Part shown: positions 48,401 to 62,005 of the stretch, piece by piece
Layout of the letters: each line of letters begins with the position of its first letter
How positions within the stretch are numbered: position 1 is the first letter of the stretch
The notes under the pieces: generated by a model
Database searches by the model: none
What the model was told of the DNA's origin: nothing
The model's input: the letters and a program-made list of their open reading frames with translations, nothing else
Program-made: the position numbers and the translations under genes
DNA from: Callaeas wilsoni
Lineage: Eukaryota; Chordata; Aves; Passeriformes; Callaeidae
Assembly (NCBI GenBank): GCA_013398955.1
Contig: VWPU01013558.1
Coordinates: 1-64,000 of the forward strand
Reading direction: 5' to 3'
Length of the DNA: 64,000 nt

Positions 48401-50567
48401 GGTGCCCATGTCAGATTGGTCCAGCTGGGTACCTGCCAAGCCAGAAATGCAAATTATGACAGTCTCAAACAATGTGCTTTTCGATGCTGCTTCCAGCATC
48501 CATTTTAACTAGACAAATGCCAGCCTGCTGCCATCTGGTAACAAGAGGTACCGAAAGCCTCAATGAGGAGCAGAGGTAATCTGGGGGATATTACCAGTTG
48601 CAAACAGGCTGCAGAGGAGGAGATTTCTTTTTAACCTGGGATTTCCATACTCAAAAATGAACACAAAGGACTCTGGTGGTGATGGGAACTGAGGAAATAC
48701 TCATTTAAACGTCCTCTCTGTATCTATCCACTGTGACAGCAGGAAAAGCATCCTTGCCTCTTTCAGTGCCTTCTTTCTCTGGGGGAAGAGCAGGCAGAAG
48801 CAAATACTGGGTTGGATTTTATGTTATGTTTTTAATTAGGTTATCTTTAATTGACTAACACCTTCCCCTGAGCCATCTTGCTCTGCTCAGAGACAAAATA
48901 CCATGGAATTGGCCCATTTTCCATGAGCACTCTGGTATTTCCTCTCTTCATGCAGTTAAATAGCCTCCATGTGGACTTGGCTACCTCCTTGCAACTACTA
49001 GAAATAACCAAAATACAAGGACTAGATTGAGAACCAGTGGCAATCAGCTCAACCTGAGTGCAGTCAGAAGAGTTGCACCTCTTCCACATGCTGCTAAAGA
49101 GCACCCTTAATGCTTGAAAGGGACTATTCTTGGGGATCTTTTGGTTTTTTCACCCCACTCCTTTCACAGGATGAAACTGAAGTTACTGCTAAATAAAATC
49201 TTCAGAGCTGCTCATTCTGGTGTGGTGCTTGAGATACAAGTGGGTGCACAGGACCTGCCACTTCCTTCATCGGGAGCCTGGCTGTATCTGGGGAGGTTCC
49301 CAGGTGGGCAGGTCAACGTTCCACATGCCAGTGACGCTTTTCGGCAGTGGCACCGGTGGCCGAAAGATCCAAGAGTATGGCGAGGCTTTGCTGGAGTACA
49401 CACACAGCAGATGAGGTGTCACTCTGTTTACTCACACATACTGTGCACAAACTGCCCATTATTGGCACTACAAAGTTCCTGGCTGCAGGAGGCACAGCAG
49501 CGCCTTTCAAAGAACTGTAATGAAAGTGGGTCAGACGTTTTCCCTTCCTGGGGCAATCCTTTAGCATAAGCAGGGATTTAAGTGTGCACAATTCCCATTA
49601 TCTGCAATTGTTATACTCTTTCTCACAAAGAAAGGGCTTCGTAATTCGACCAGATCTGTCAAATGCACACACAGTGATGAAAAGGGCCTGTTAGATGATA
49701 GGGGGTTGCCCTTTCAGTGCTGAGGAAGGGCATAGCCCTCCTGGGAGAGAATGATTCTAATCCTGAACTGATAAACTGTGCTTGATCTTAGAAGAAACGT
49801 TTCAGAGGAGTCTTTTCATCCAGCTATGGTGCTCATTTTGCTGCAGGGTAGAGCCCTGGTTCTCCTCTACAGCCAAGAGGGTGGGTTCAGGCATGATCTA
49901 GCTGTTCCTGAGCTTCACAGCAGAGTCAAGGATGAGTGAGGACAGCTAAAAACGGACCCTCCACCCACCGGGAAGTTGTCAGTGTGGTGCATCTCCCATG
50001 CAGAGCAGAATGGCAGGTCCAGTGCATGCAGGCAGGACCTGCACAACAAGGGAATATCGGAACCCTGGCCAGGCCACAGGCATTGGACCTTCAGACATTC
50101 AAAAACTGGTATAATATGACCCAAAGCAGGGAGGGGGTAACTCCAGGTAGCAAAATGTTTCTTTAAGCTCCTGAAAAGCTGAGCTACAAGCCATTTTAAA
50201 GATGCGTGAAAGATCCCTCTGAGTGGCCAGTATGAGATCAATTCCCCATCTCAGGCATTAACATTTGGTGTCAGCTTTGCTCTCACTACAAACTTAAGAA
50301 TAAAAAGTGGAAAATGAGAATAAAAAGACCATGTTGTAAAAAATCCTATCTCTATAATAGCTTTAAAAATTACTTCTGTTATTCTCCTTGAAAGAGAGTG
50401 TTTCAAAAGCTTTTGTTGAGCTGACCTTGCTTCATGATTCTCTTCCTCCTTGGAGGATGTAAGGTCAGTAGAGGAAAAGAGAAATTATTAGGAGGAAAAC
50501 ATGGAAGATGAAGAGAAATCCTGTATTGCACAGGAAGGGAAAAGAAGACTGAGAAACAAAATTTTAA
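45435..50567. other. Unique sequence, no gene recognised
   Basis: Nothing coding is supported. A short alternating purine-pyrimidine stretch (47310-47354) ends in TGCATGCA, G, TGCATGCA, which could form a cruciform or Z-DNA. 47988-48060 is AT-rich with TAATGATC and CTAATTATC motifs. The 151-codon frame at 49114-49569 has no domain. Confidence 0.45.
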
Positions 50568-50597
50568 AAAATCATCATCATCATCTTCATCATCCAG
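50568..50597. repeat. (ATC)n microsatellite
   Basis: Five ATC units, TTC, then two more ATC, ending at a CAG|GTAAGTAT that fits the splice donor consensus exactly (cut after 50597). No acceptor with a clear exon upstream was found. Confidence 0.8.
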
Positions 50598-53500
50598 GTA
50601 AGTATGGGTGAGAATGTTGCTTCCTGTTGGTCTGAAGGCAAATTTTGGGTCTGTTCTCACAGGACATTGCAAACAGCTTCTGATTTCTTATACTACTCAC
50701 TTCCCAGGAATTCATTGGTGGTGTTTCTCAGGTAGCAAGGCTGTCTGGCAGCCCTCAGAAATAAAACCTCTTCCAGAGATTCAGAGGAAGACCCAAAGGA
50801 GAATGTACTCTTTTTCTCCTATTTTGCTGTTTCTTTTAGAACAGCTGAAGAAATTATACAAATTGGCTCTCAGGTGCCACATACTAATGAGCATTTGAGA
50901 GCTTCCATGTTTTTGGATGGCAAGACGGAAGCAAACCAGCACACATACTAAAAAAAGAAACAGTCCCTCTCCACAAGAGATTAAAGCACAGCAGCAGTCA
51001 GGAAGGCAGCTTTCTAGTGGTGACCTCCAATGGATCCAATATTTTTTCCGCTTCCACGGGTCTCTGCTCACCACTCAGAAAGATGATCTTTCTAAATGCC
51101 AACTCATCCAACTCTACCCTGATCGGAGAAGAATTCAGTCTGGCTCTTGCCTCCTCACTGGCAATAACGATTTTTCAAATGGAAATTAGCCGACAGATTT
51201 GATGATGATGCACGAGCCAGAAGAGAACACAGCTCACTCTGCCATAGCTCTGCAATCTCCTCAGGGAAAACAGGAGTAAAAATCCATTTGTGTTTGCAAA
51301 CAAGATATGTCTTGAATGTTCACTGGGGACCTCTTGAGCAAGGAGGTGCCAATTTTACTGTCGTCTTTTCTAGACATCACATAAAACCAGCAGCCCAAGT
51401 GCATGAGGTATTTTCTTCTCCAATAAAGACCTTTTGCCCTTGTGTCCTATACTGGAAGTGTTTCAATTCCCAGAGGAATTTTTGTCCTTCCTAATGTGAT
51501 TACTAATCTGGGGATCTCTCATGCAGAGAAAGAGAGTCCACAGTTTGTGTATTTTTCTTACCTTTCCTCCAAGGCTGCAGAGAAGCACAACTGTTTGTTA
51601 GTGCACACCTGCAGCTACTGGGTCTCCATCAAATCTGCTGGGACCACATTTAGGACAACAGGGTTTTCTCAAAAAGACAGGAGGGCTCAGGCCTCTGAAA
51701 ATCTTAGCTTCCAGTACAGGCAGTGGAATTCATGACTTAGGCAGCTCCAAGAAGGTACTCTCAGCTACTCGGATTAAAGTTACTCCTCTTGAGAATACCT
51801 CCAATGCAAATTTTACCCAGAATTTACTCAGAAACTGGGTTTTACTGATAACCTGAAGAATTTCTGACAGTGTATTGTCCTTTTCCCATGCCACAAGCTT
51901 GTAATTCTGAAAATGTACCGAGTAGCTAGGACAGACATTTAAGATTAGAGGCAGAAAGCTATTAGCACTCTCAATTTCTAATTAAGAAGTAAAAATCTAT
52001 AGCAAATTAGCCATCTAAATAGAAGATAGCACCATAAATACCTTTGTAGAGCTTGGGCTAAATCCTTTTGCTCCCACCATAAATGATTGTTACCCTATGC
52101 TCCACGTTTATCTCGTCAAGTGGGTCAAATGTGAAAAAGCTTCATCAAATTTAAACAATGAGTATAATTTCACAGAGAAAATTAATGAGAAGTCTGATTT
52201 AAGACTATGGTCACTAACTGCGAGGAAAGTTTAGCCTGAATATCTGAAAACACTACGTAACAATTCTGTGAGACTGGGGATGTCTCTCCACAGAAAGAAG
52301 GGGAAAGGAAATTTAAACCTAGGCTGGAAAAAACATCATGGCACTGAGGGAGAAGCCTGTGGTGAGAGAGGAGGACAAAATGAGTAAATAAAGCTTTTTT
52401 GCCCTGAATTTTTGTCCTCGATGAAGGGACAAAGCCTTCCTGAGTTTACAGTGACAAAGAGAATGCTGCTGCAATCTCTTTTCATTTAAATTAGCAGGTC
52501 ATCCTGGGAGATGTGGGGAGGAGGAGGAGAGAGAGAAGGGGACCTGCTTCAAATGACTAAAAGAAAAACAAGGACATCTCAAAGGATGAAGCGAATTGCT
52601 CAGAAAATGCAGTTCACTTACATATGCCAGCTTAGCATAAAAAGGCACTGAAACGCAAAAGTCCCTGAACAAAATACAGTGAATACAGCAAGTTGGAGAC
52701 ATGGTCACAGGGAGTTTGTATCCAGGTGCTGGCTTAGTAATTGGGTCAATGTCTGCAGATTCATGAGTACAGGTGTCCCACAGGGAAGAAACAGAGCATG
52801 CTCATAACCTACCTTGTATCTCCTGAATCCATCATCCATCCCCAGATAGCTTAATTCATTTAGAAGGAAAAAAACCCCACATTTGTTTCTAAACCCCAAA
52901 TGAGGCAACAAATTTGACAGTGAAAGAGAGAGAGAGAGGCTGGCTCTCAGTCCTTGATAGGCGCTTTGCTTTCCCTTGGTAAGCCATGAAAGGTAGATTA
53001 AAAAAAGAAACTGTTGTTTCAGACTTGCATCCCCAAATTTTTTCATTGTCATATCTGTTCTACTCTGTTCTCCAAGGGTTCCTGTGGGCTGTCTGTTGCA
53101 CTCTGAAAGAGCAGCCTTTACAAAGGCTGAAAGCAGAGTGCATTTTGTCTCCTGCCAGCATCCTGTTCACAGAGCCATCTTGCTGGCAGTGTGCGGGCAG
53201 CAGATCTGAATGTGCCCCAGGGCAGGCTAATATAAGCCAGGGTGATTTGAGGAGGGCTCTGGACAGGCCTGGGGTGCCCACAGGCTCACAGGGGCATAGG
53301 TGAGCATACCCGTCTTCAGAACATCCCGAGAAAAAGTCTGTGCAATCCCGTTGTCCTCCTCATCTTCCACCGGCACCTTCCATGTCAGAACTGGCATCTG
53401 CCACAGGTTCCTCTCTCCAAGGACAGAAACCCCTGTAGAGCCAGCACTTTTGTTAGGGAGTCCTTTTCTAGTGTTGGAGTGCCTTCACAGTAATAGGGCA

Positions 53501-54039
53501 GGAAGTGGGTAGAAGGGACCCATCTGGCACTTGGAGAGGGACTCAGCAAGCTTTGCAGTGGGCTTAATTGCTGTGGGATTTGCTGGCAGCTGCAAACTGA
53601 ACTCTAATACAGAGAAGCTTCCTCCTGTGGTTAAAGAGATCAAAAAGGACAGGTGTAGAGAAAGGAGTCTGTAATCCTGCTGAGTTTCTGGGTAGTGTGA
53701 GGACCCATAGGGAAGACCTTGCAGCCTAGAGCAAGCAGCGAGGTGGTCTAAATTGGAAGAGGAACATATCCAGTCAAATTAATAGCTCAGAAGTGCAAGG
53801 CTCAATTGATACCTCTAACTGCACTCGACGCGAGCAGAGTTTTCCCCAAAATATCAGCCCAGACTAATGTAGTTGTCTCATGTAATTTGCACACACACTA
53901 ATAGCACACAGTGCAGCCTAAGGATTATAAGACAATGACTATTGTAAATGTAAGATCATGAACAGGGTCCTCTATTTGTCTTCAAAGCAATTTTGCTATT
54001 AGAGAGGGAGAAGAAAACAAATCAAGCAAATTATATTTG
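50598..54039. other. Unique sequence, no gene recognised
   Basis: AT-leaning DNA. A short (GA)n run lies at about 52924-52938. No repeat family or exon recognised. Confidence 0.45.
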
Positions 54040-54260
54040 TTTTAAAATGATCAATCTCTTTATCTGATTCGTTTGGCCAGTGTCCACGCTTGTCGGGTGT
54101 GACTGCCTGTACAGTCCTCCATTGTTTCTAATGACCTGCTCAGGCTCCGGTTAATTGACCCACTCAGACATCTTTCATTAGCCTTCTTATTTTAATAAAA
54201 AGCACTTGTGATGTTTATAAAGGCTAAGATGAATCAAGATAAAAAATAAAGTTAAAGAAG
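54040..54260. promoter_or_regulatory. Putative conserved element upstream of candidate exon
   Basis: AT-rich with TCCATTGTTTCTAATGACC (SOX-like and TAAT cores) at about 54118, GGTTAATTGACC at about 54149, CATTAGCC and a CACTTGTG E-box-like site. It runs up to the polypyrimidine tract of the candidate exon at 54299. Such stretches can be conserved intronic sequence. Inference from motifs only. Confidence 0.25.
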
Positions 54261-54298
54261 GATCTTATTTAGCTGTTTCCCTCTTTGCTTTTCTCTAG

Positions 54299-54426
54299 GT
54301 AATGGCTACAAGCAGGCAACCAGCAGTAAGGAAAGATACAGTGCAACAGGAGGATTCCTAATTACTCCTTCTGGTTACAAAGAACAGGAGCAGCCAATTG
54401 CTGCACCTTCATCAGAAGGGCATTAA
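54299..54426 (+). CDS. Candidate terminal coding exon, gene unknown
   Basis: A pyrimidine-rich tract (TTTCCCTCTTTGCTTTTCTCTAG, ending at 54298) makes a strong splice acceptor. After two bases that complete a split codon, a frame runs 41 codons from 54301 to TAA at 54424-54426. It starts NGYKQATSSKERYSATGG and ends PIAAPSSEGH: polar, no membrane segment, like the C-terminal tail of a larger protein. An AATAAA at 54636-54641, about 210 bp after the stop, would fit a short 3' UTR. Upstream in this frame a stop occurs at 54253, so it cannot extend far. I do not recognise the family. A frame this short can arise by chance; the case rests on acceptor, frame, stop and polyadenylation signal occurring in order. 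Confidence 0.3.
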
Positions 54427-54635
54427 TTCAAAGCCCATTGTGTTTATGGCTATCTTGGATCAAGCCTTGAGATAATTTTAAATCTGTTGTAAATACCTGA
54501 AAAATGTGTAATTGTAGTCCCTTATGAAGGTAATTCTTTGATGACCTGAAGCCATAGGTAGAGCACTGGAAAGTATGGGAGAGCTGTTCAATATTTAACT
54601 CTCTTGCAAGTTGGGAGAACAACATTTAAATTAGT

Positions 54636-54641
54636 AATAAA
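54636..54641 (+). terminator. Possible polyadenylation signal
   Basis: AATAAA within TTAGTAATAAACTC, about 210 bp downstream of the stop codon of the candidate exon. AATAAA is common by chance in AT-rich DNA, so its weight is small on its own. Confidence 0.3.
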
Positions 54642-57600
54642 CTCACAGGCACCTCCAAGAAAGGCCAGTGGCTATAAAGGCAAAACTCCCATCAATTTTC
54701 CTTGAAATACCTGCTGGAGAAACTCAGCTTTCAATAGAAATTTCTCCTGAAGTTTACTGAAACTTTTTACTCCACAACATTCCTGCAAGGAGAGGATTTG
54801 TGAGGTGTGTACCTTGTCTGTGTATGTAATATTGGTCATATGCACACACTACATTAGCTCAGTAAGGACTGTTTGGAATTTCACCCAGGGAGCAAGCCAT
54901 GAATCCAGAAAGTCTCTGCAGGTGCTCGAGAGATGATGAAGGTGCTATTCTTTTTGATGGCTACACCCAGCCCTGCTCAGCTGGTCAGATGCCTGGACCC
55001 AGCAGCAAGTATAGGCAGAGGTGGTGGCTGTCTTAAAAGGTCATCAGAGTGAGGGTGAGGTAAAAGGATGTCCAAGAAAGACAGACCGACCCCGAGGACA
55101 GCACCTCAAGGGTAGCTCAGCACAACCAAGTAATTGATGGAAATGGCCACAGTCTAGATAGACACGTATTTAAAACTTCTTATTCATTCCACCTCCTTTT
55201 CTTCACATTCAATGGCTCAGTCCTATGCTAAAACACACTGCGAATGGGCAAGTGTGACAAAATTAGAATGCACTGTAGGAGTGAGAGACCGAGAACCAGG
55301 TAGTGGCACTTCAGGGAGAGGGAGAGACATCCAGGGTTTGCTGGGAGAGATCTGCTCAGAAAGACCCTGGGGAAATCTGCAGCCAGCTCTGTAATTGTGA
55401 CAGTCTTATTAATAAAGCAGGAGCACTGTAGAAGAGAGACAATCCAGAAGAAACTCAGGGATTAAGGAGAAAGCTTTGCAGAATTTTTCAGATACCATCA
55501 GATGTGCTTTAATCTCAGCCAATGCTTACTGGATAAGAGTGAACAAATATTCTGCTGTAAAACAATTCTTCCCATTTTGCCACATTTTTCTACTTATCTT
55601 TTAGTAGTTTGGGAAATTTTTGATCTTTCAAACACAATTAAAGGGACTGTGGGGGGGAACTCTTCTTTCCCTTTTCACAGGTTTCAGGTTGAATTAGCTC
55701 AGTTCCCAAGTCTGTTTAGTTATTTTAATAAGATTTCAGACATATGTTTAAGGGTTTTACACGAACATAATTATGTATAGAGATCAGTAGAAATGCATAT
55801 TAACAAGTAGGTACACAAGTATACATTATAAAAGATATGTTTTTCATATGGAAATCATTACACACAGCTTAGCATTTTGGTGATTGACACAACATTATTA
55901 TAACTAAATTGGAAAGCATCTTTTTTTGCAACACCTGCATCACTCTTTGTCGCAGAGAACACGGATGGAAGTTGTGAGACTCCCCATACTACCCCTTTCC
56001 CTTTTATTTTGCATTAATACTCTGACAGGAGAGGACACCCCACGAGAGACGGTAAATCCTTAATCTGGAGATGGGTTTGAGATGTCTTTTAGCCCAGACA
56101 CGTGTGGACCAAGGCACGCTAGGCTGCACAGCCTTTACTTCTTCCTTGCAGTAAGAGGCTGCACATACAGGTAGAAATCCGAAGCCACCAGGACACCCTT
56201 CTGAAGGGAAGGACACTGCAGCTCCCAGTGAGTTGTGCCTGGAATGCTGGCAGGTACAACCTGTGACTCACATCCACCTGGGGACAGCAGTGCTTATTTT
56301 AGCACTGGCATCAGGGGGTCCCTTGCAGCCACCTTTCTCTGCTCACTGCAACTCCTCTCCGCCGTATCCGTTTCCAGCCGGGAGTATGGATGGCCATTTT
56401 GCCAAGGTTGTCGTTCTCTGTGGTGCCCTGGAGCCCAGGATTCATTTAGATTCCATAATAATACTGATAATGATAATAATAAATAAAGCTGGAATCTTGG
56501 GAGGACATTTATTTTAATGATTCCAGCTCTGCCTGCTACATTCAGGAGTAATATCAGCTATCTATCTACATCTTCTTTAATCTGGCCAAGTAATTTGAGG
56601 TAATATCTATCACATATTGCAAATACCTCTTCTGTCCATTCATAAGTCTCAAAACTCAGACTTCATGAAGCAAAAATTCCCATGGCTAACTAGCCCAGGC
56701 TTGAGGCATTTTCAGTTTTGAGCTCAATCCTGACAATGCTGAGCATTTTTCTGTGGTGCTGGGCTTGTTCACCGCTCTCAACCTTCAAGGAGAATGTAGA
56801 GATAAATAAATGACTTGGGCAGGGATACAGTGATACATACCCAAATAATCTCCCATCCTCCATCTCTTCATGATTCAGGGTTGTATTGGGCCAGAGATGT
56901 AATGTCTTCCTAGTTAGTAATGCAGGTGGACTCCTCTCCAGTGAGAATGCTTGTTTCCTCCCTGAACCTACACAAACCATAAGTATCCAGAATTTCCCAT
57001 GGAAAAAGGATTTCCATAATCCACACACCGGGAGGAGAATCGCACCCTTGTGCTCACTCTGTGTCTGCTGAGTGCTCACCTCATTTCGTGCTTCCCTTGT
57101 CCTTGTGGAAAAAACGAGGAGCACTTGGTTGCCCCGGTTTGCAGAGTTCACTGGGAAAACCTCTCAATCTGGCAGCAGAATCTGGGAGACACACCAGGCC
57201 CTCATGCATCTTGCAGCAGGCTGAGGCACATGTCGAGGGAAATTACTGGGCAGCATGTCATCTGCAGTAGATCTCCCAGGAAGGGTCTTGCTTGGTGAGC
57301 GGCTCAGAAACAAGCCCTGTTCAGAGGGCTGAGGCCTCTGGTTTTGCCTGACAGGTTGTGCTCTCGAACGCCTTTTCTCTCGCCTTGTCATCCAGTGAGA
57401 TGACTCATGCAAATGAAGAGCAGCTGAACTTAAATCAGAAAAGTCCTTAGGGACAATCAAAGGGCACAGAACCTGGGGAGAGGGAGGGGAAAACGTGTTT
57501 GCATAGTCATGATGACAGTCACCAGAGCAACAAACAATTAGATTCTTCCCTGTTGCTGAATTAAGAACGCTTCAGCTGTAGTGTCTGTTGTGTAGTCTCT

Positions 57601-59221
57601 ATGCAGGAGTCAACCAGGCCTTCAAGTGTTTAACTAGCACTTGCAAAAATCCTCAGAAAGAGCAGAACTTCACTTTAGAGAGAGGCTGTCCTCCCTCAGG
57701 GTGTCCCTGGAGAGCTAACTCCTTGACTCACCCACTCTGCTAATGAGTGTCAGTGCTGCTTTGTGCAAAAACTCCTCAAGGTAATGAATCTCATAGGAAC
57801 ATACACAGATATGAAGCCACACAGAGGAAATCTTTGTTTCCTACAGAAGAAAAAAAAAAGGATGAATGTGTCTGTGTATAGGAAAGCACCCTTCCTTGTC
57901 CTTCATTCCCCTATCTTCCTTACGAGCTTGAATTCCTTGACTAAAAGGGGGCAGTGTTGAAACAGTGTCTCTAGGTCAACAAAAGGAGTCTTGTTTATCA
58001 ACACGTAGCTAAGGCACTACTGAAACACCATCTTAATTAATAACATGACCTTGTTAAATTTGGCATCTAACTGCACATGCAAATTCCTGCTCATTTCTCA
58101 GTTGTGCTTGCTTTCTATTCTCAATAAAAACAAGTGTTTACTCATCACCTAAGCTCCACGGAATGCAAAGGCGAGGGAGCCTGCTATCTTCCAAGCTGCA
58201 CAACCTCTACTGATGGTGCAAAGCATGGAAAAAGCAGAGCTTGATTTTCTCCAGTCCCAAGCAGAGTTTCCAATGACCACTCTTGGGAGATGCTCTGCCA
58301 GCTCAGGGCTTGACTTTTTTAGTTCTGCGAGTGGCTGGAATGAGGCTCAGGATGGAATCCCTGCTAGGGGGTTTTCCTTGGCTTTGTTTGCAGGACCCCC
58401 AGTCTCAGAGGAGCAGGTCTCCCCCTGCATCTGAGCCGGGGCCATGAATGGGAGTGGGAAAGGCAGGTTTCTTTCCCTAGGACCCAGCAGTCTCCTGCAG
58501 TCCCAAACTGAACCCTCATGCACAATACTCTCTCCAGAAAGGATCTCTTCCTAGAGAGCCTGCTGCTCTTGAAGGCTTCCACGGACATGTAATATTCTTC
58601 CATTTTAAGGGCTGAGTGGCAGAATTGAAAAAGCAAAACAAAACAGAGAAATCCTTTCTGTCTCCTGGCATCTTTGCTACTTCATTGCTTTATAATATGC
58701 ACATTCCTGGCTGGCCTGAGGGCCCTTCTTTCGTGCCTGGGCAGAGGTGCTATTCATTCACGGTTCACAGGGGAGAGAAGGAGTCACACACTTTGCTTTC
58801 ACAGTCATGTAGTCCCAAATCAAGAACCTCCACAAGACGCTATCTAATCAAAAACAGACACTCCCTGAGGGCACCATATGCATTTAGGAAACAAGGGCAC
58901 TCAGCCCTCCATGACCAAATTTCTCAATGAAGGAGGGAATAGTCCTTCTTCACCACACCCCCCAAGTTTGCTTGAAAAATAGAACAATATTTTCATCTCC
59001 TCCTCTCAATTCCCCACCCCCAAGTCGGGCCACAAAAGCAGACAGAGAAATAGCATATGCACTGCTCAGGGATGCTCCCGTCTCTAATCTCCTGCTCAAG
59101 ACAAAGGGACTCGTAATATAACAAATGTATTTCTTCCTGACTTCCCTATGGTGGGGCTGAGGAAAGACATCCACAAACAAGGCAGAAATGCTACTAATAA
59201 AATGAGAGACATGAAGAGGGA
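54642..59221. other. Unique sequence, no gene recognised
   Basis: Includes an (AAT)n-like run at 56456-56485. The 153-codon minus-strand frame at 56690-57151 and others show no domain. No transposon recognised. Confidence 0.45.
56456..56485. repeat. Degenerate (AAT)n microsatellite
   Basis: AATAATACTGATAATGATAATAATAAAT pattern with single-base interruptions; short. Confidence 0.75.
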
Positions 59222-59330
59222 GCAGGATTCCTGGGCTTTATTTCGGGTCCTCCCACTGCTCACTGTAGAGAGTGCTTAACCTCCCCCCACAGTTTATCTA
59301 ATGCCATCTGGGTTTATTTTTCTGAAGTCT
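59222..59330 (-). mobile_element. Possible MIR-like remnant (reverse)
   Basis: GGATTCCTGGGCTTTATTTC, then CCCACTGCTCACTGTAGAG, AGTGCTTAACCTCC, CCCCCACAGTTTATCTAATG follow the reverse MIR order (ggattc, cactgactcactgtgtgac, cacttaacctct, cagtttcc...atctg). Quite degraded; a chance resemblance cannot be excluded. Confidence 0.35.
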
Positions 59331-62005
59331 CAAAAAACTCATGCTCACATTCACTTTGTTAGTGCCCATGTGCAAGATCACACACACAACAAAAGCCACC
59401 GCCTGCCTGTCTCTGGGAATGCGTGACCTCTGCACATGACAAAAGAAGCCCCCTGGGATTGCTTGTGGCCTTGGGAAGTGGGCTGATCGAGGTCTGGAAA
59501 TCCCAAGGAGAGAGGTGATAGCCGCAGTGTAGCTCCTGAGGAAGGGAAGCATGTCCACCATCCAACTTTGCTGAAGGCTTGACATATACAGCAGTTTCTT
59601 GGGAGGAAAAAATACTGTTCTTCTCCTTTCACTCATCCCAGGCATCATCTTCCAGCACCTTCCATCATATGGAGAATGGTTTCCCATGGGGTAATGCTGG
59701 TAGGGCAGCTGGAGTTCCCCACTGCCCGCCATAATTCAGCTCCAAGTGCTCACATCCCTGGGGCAGAGTCAGTTTTCTTTGCTCTACCTGTGCTTAAGAC
59801 TACGGGGGCCTTACATGCTGGTTCCAGCCTCAGATTACACCCACAGGACAAATGTCAAGCAGCAGCTCTACGAGGAGCAAAGCCAGAGTCAGACTGTGAG
59901 AAGGAGGAGCCGCTGAGAACAGGGAGTTAAAACTAGTGGGTTTTCCCAAGACTGTTTTTCCTGCTAAAGCGAAAGAGTACTTAAGGATGGGCCTTAACTC
60001 CTTCAGTGTAAAGCACCATGAAGTGGAGCATGCCAGCCCTGCCTCCCCACTCTCCTGCTCCTAAATGGGAACACAGGACTTTCACCCTTCTCTCTCCATT
60101 ACTCGTGGCTTCTGCTGCTTTGGGAGGCAAGAAAGGGGACAGCTCAAAATGGAAAAGAAAGCACAGAAAGGGATGATTACATGTGGCTTAAAAAGAAAAG
60201 CCCACTTTTCTCCACACAAAGGGAAGCTGCTGGCTGATTGCTTTAGGCAATACACGAGGTTGCTTTGTAACACACAGTTTTCTACTCAGGGTCCCCTTTT
60301 AAGTGCTGCAATAGAAGAGGAGAGAGAAAGAAAGAATGGAAGTGGATTCAAGTCCTCTTCACAGAGAAATGCCCAGCCCACCTTATAAGGCTTTTATCCA
60401 CTCTTGTCAAAAATAACTAGACATGGTTGAGACTCACAGAGCTCCCAGTTCTCATTGCTCCCAACTATCAAGCCCAGATGGTCACCCTGCTTCCCTCTGA
60501 AGTTGGCAGACCACCTCTTATTCCTTCTCTCCCTCTCAGGGACTGGGTTTTCCACAGCCTTCCTGCACAATGTCACTGTGTCAGGTCAGACCTCCGTGGC
60601 TGGCTGGTGTCTTCTCACACTGTGAGAAAACAGTTGTATTTCTAACACTACCATCAGCTCATCTAGCTAAGAAAAAAGGGTCTGGAGGTGAAGAAATAAG
60701 AGCAGGAGTGTAGGAAGCAGTAGTAAAGATGATGAGAAAGATATGACCAGATCTGGGAGATGTACTAACTGTGGTGATGGGCAAAGCTTTTTTCAAAACT
60801 GTGAACCCCCCAATGGCTCATGACAGTGATGGTTATACACTCACTAGTCCGCGTGCTAAACTTGGCACATGGGAAGCAGATGTTCATGCCAGCTCTCCAT
60901 CAAGGCCCTCTGTGTCTCTCCAAAGCCATGTCCCTTCCAAACATCTCATTCCTCACCTCCCACTGAATCCTGTATTTTATGTCATCACTCTTTTCACTGG
61001 CCATACATACATTTTCAGTAACGATTTTGGCTGTTGGGAGTGAAAAAGGCAGAAGAGTGTTGCTGTTCCCTTGTGCATGAACTTCTCTGTGTTGCCTCCT
61101 TTAGGAACCAATGCAGAGCTTCCAAATCCCCCAGCCTGATTTCCAATGCACAGTGATTTATCACTGTCCCCGTTGTCTTACCCACTCTTTACATCCAGCT
61201 ATATATTTTGGGGAAGGAGATTTTCTTTTTGAATGATGTGAAAGCATTTGCTTGACATGATGGAAATTTATGAGTTGTGACTCCCGGCTCCTCCCACAGG
61301 ACCCAGGAAAGCAACTCGTGGCAGGGGATGAGGAGGGGAGAGCAGAGTCTGCAGGCAGAACCAAATGGACACGGCTTCCTGCTGACAGGCGATATTTATG
61401 GATTTGCCAACATTTTAGTATAAAAATAAGAAGAGTTACTGAGGTGTAGGGGGGAATAGGGCAGAAACAGCAAACTCAAACACAGCCATCAATCTCCTGC
61501 CTGCCTGGGGTGACAAGTGGAGGAGAGACCTCCGTTACCCATCATTGCAAGCAACCGTTACATAAGGATGCAGATGATGGACAATATTCACAGGCTTCTG
61601 ATTCTTTTTCCAAAGGTCTCCTGCCCCAAGACCTTTGCATGGAAAAATGGCTCAAAGTAGACAAGACCTGCGTGTGCCAACACATTATCAAAGTGGGGCA
61701 GGAACTTCGAGGGATGGGTGGTGTTTCCCTGTGCAGCAGCTGCTCAGAGCGAGCAGTTCAGGTGTGGTGGTACTGCTGCTCATTGGTATCTGCAGGGACT
61801 CAGCACCAGGGCTGGTGGGAATGTTTGTCAGCTGCTTCATGGGCAGTGACTACAGACTTGTGTGATTATCAGCTGGCAGCCTTTCATAGCAAGAGTGTTC
61901 AGTCTCATCAGTGGTCAGTCCCATTAAGCAAGTCCTAGGCTGCTTCCCTTCCACTTCTACCCTTTTGCCTGTTCATCCTCCCTGGCTTCTCTCTTTCTCT
62001 CTCAG
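59331..62005. other. Unique sequence, no gene recognised
   Basis: Short frames only, for example 61510-61938 (142 codons, no domain). No repeat recognised. Confidence 0.45.
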
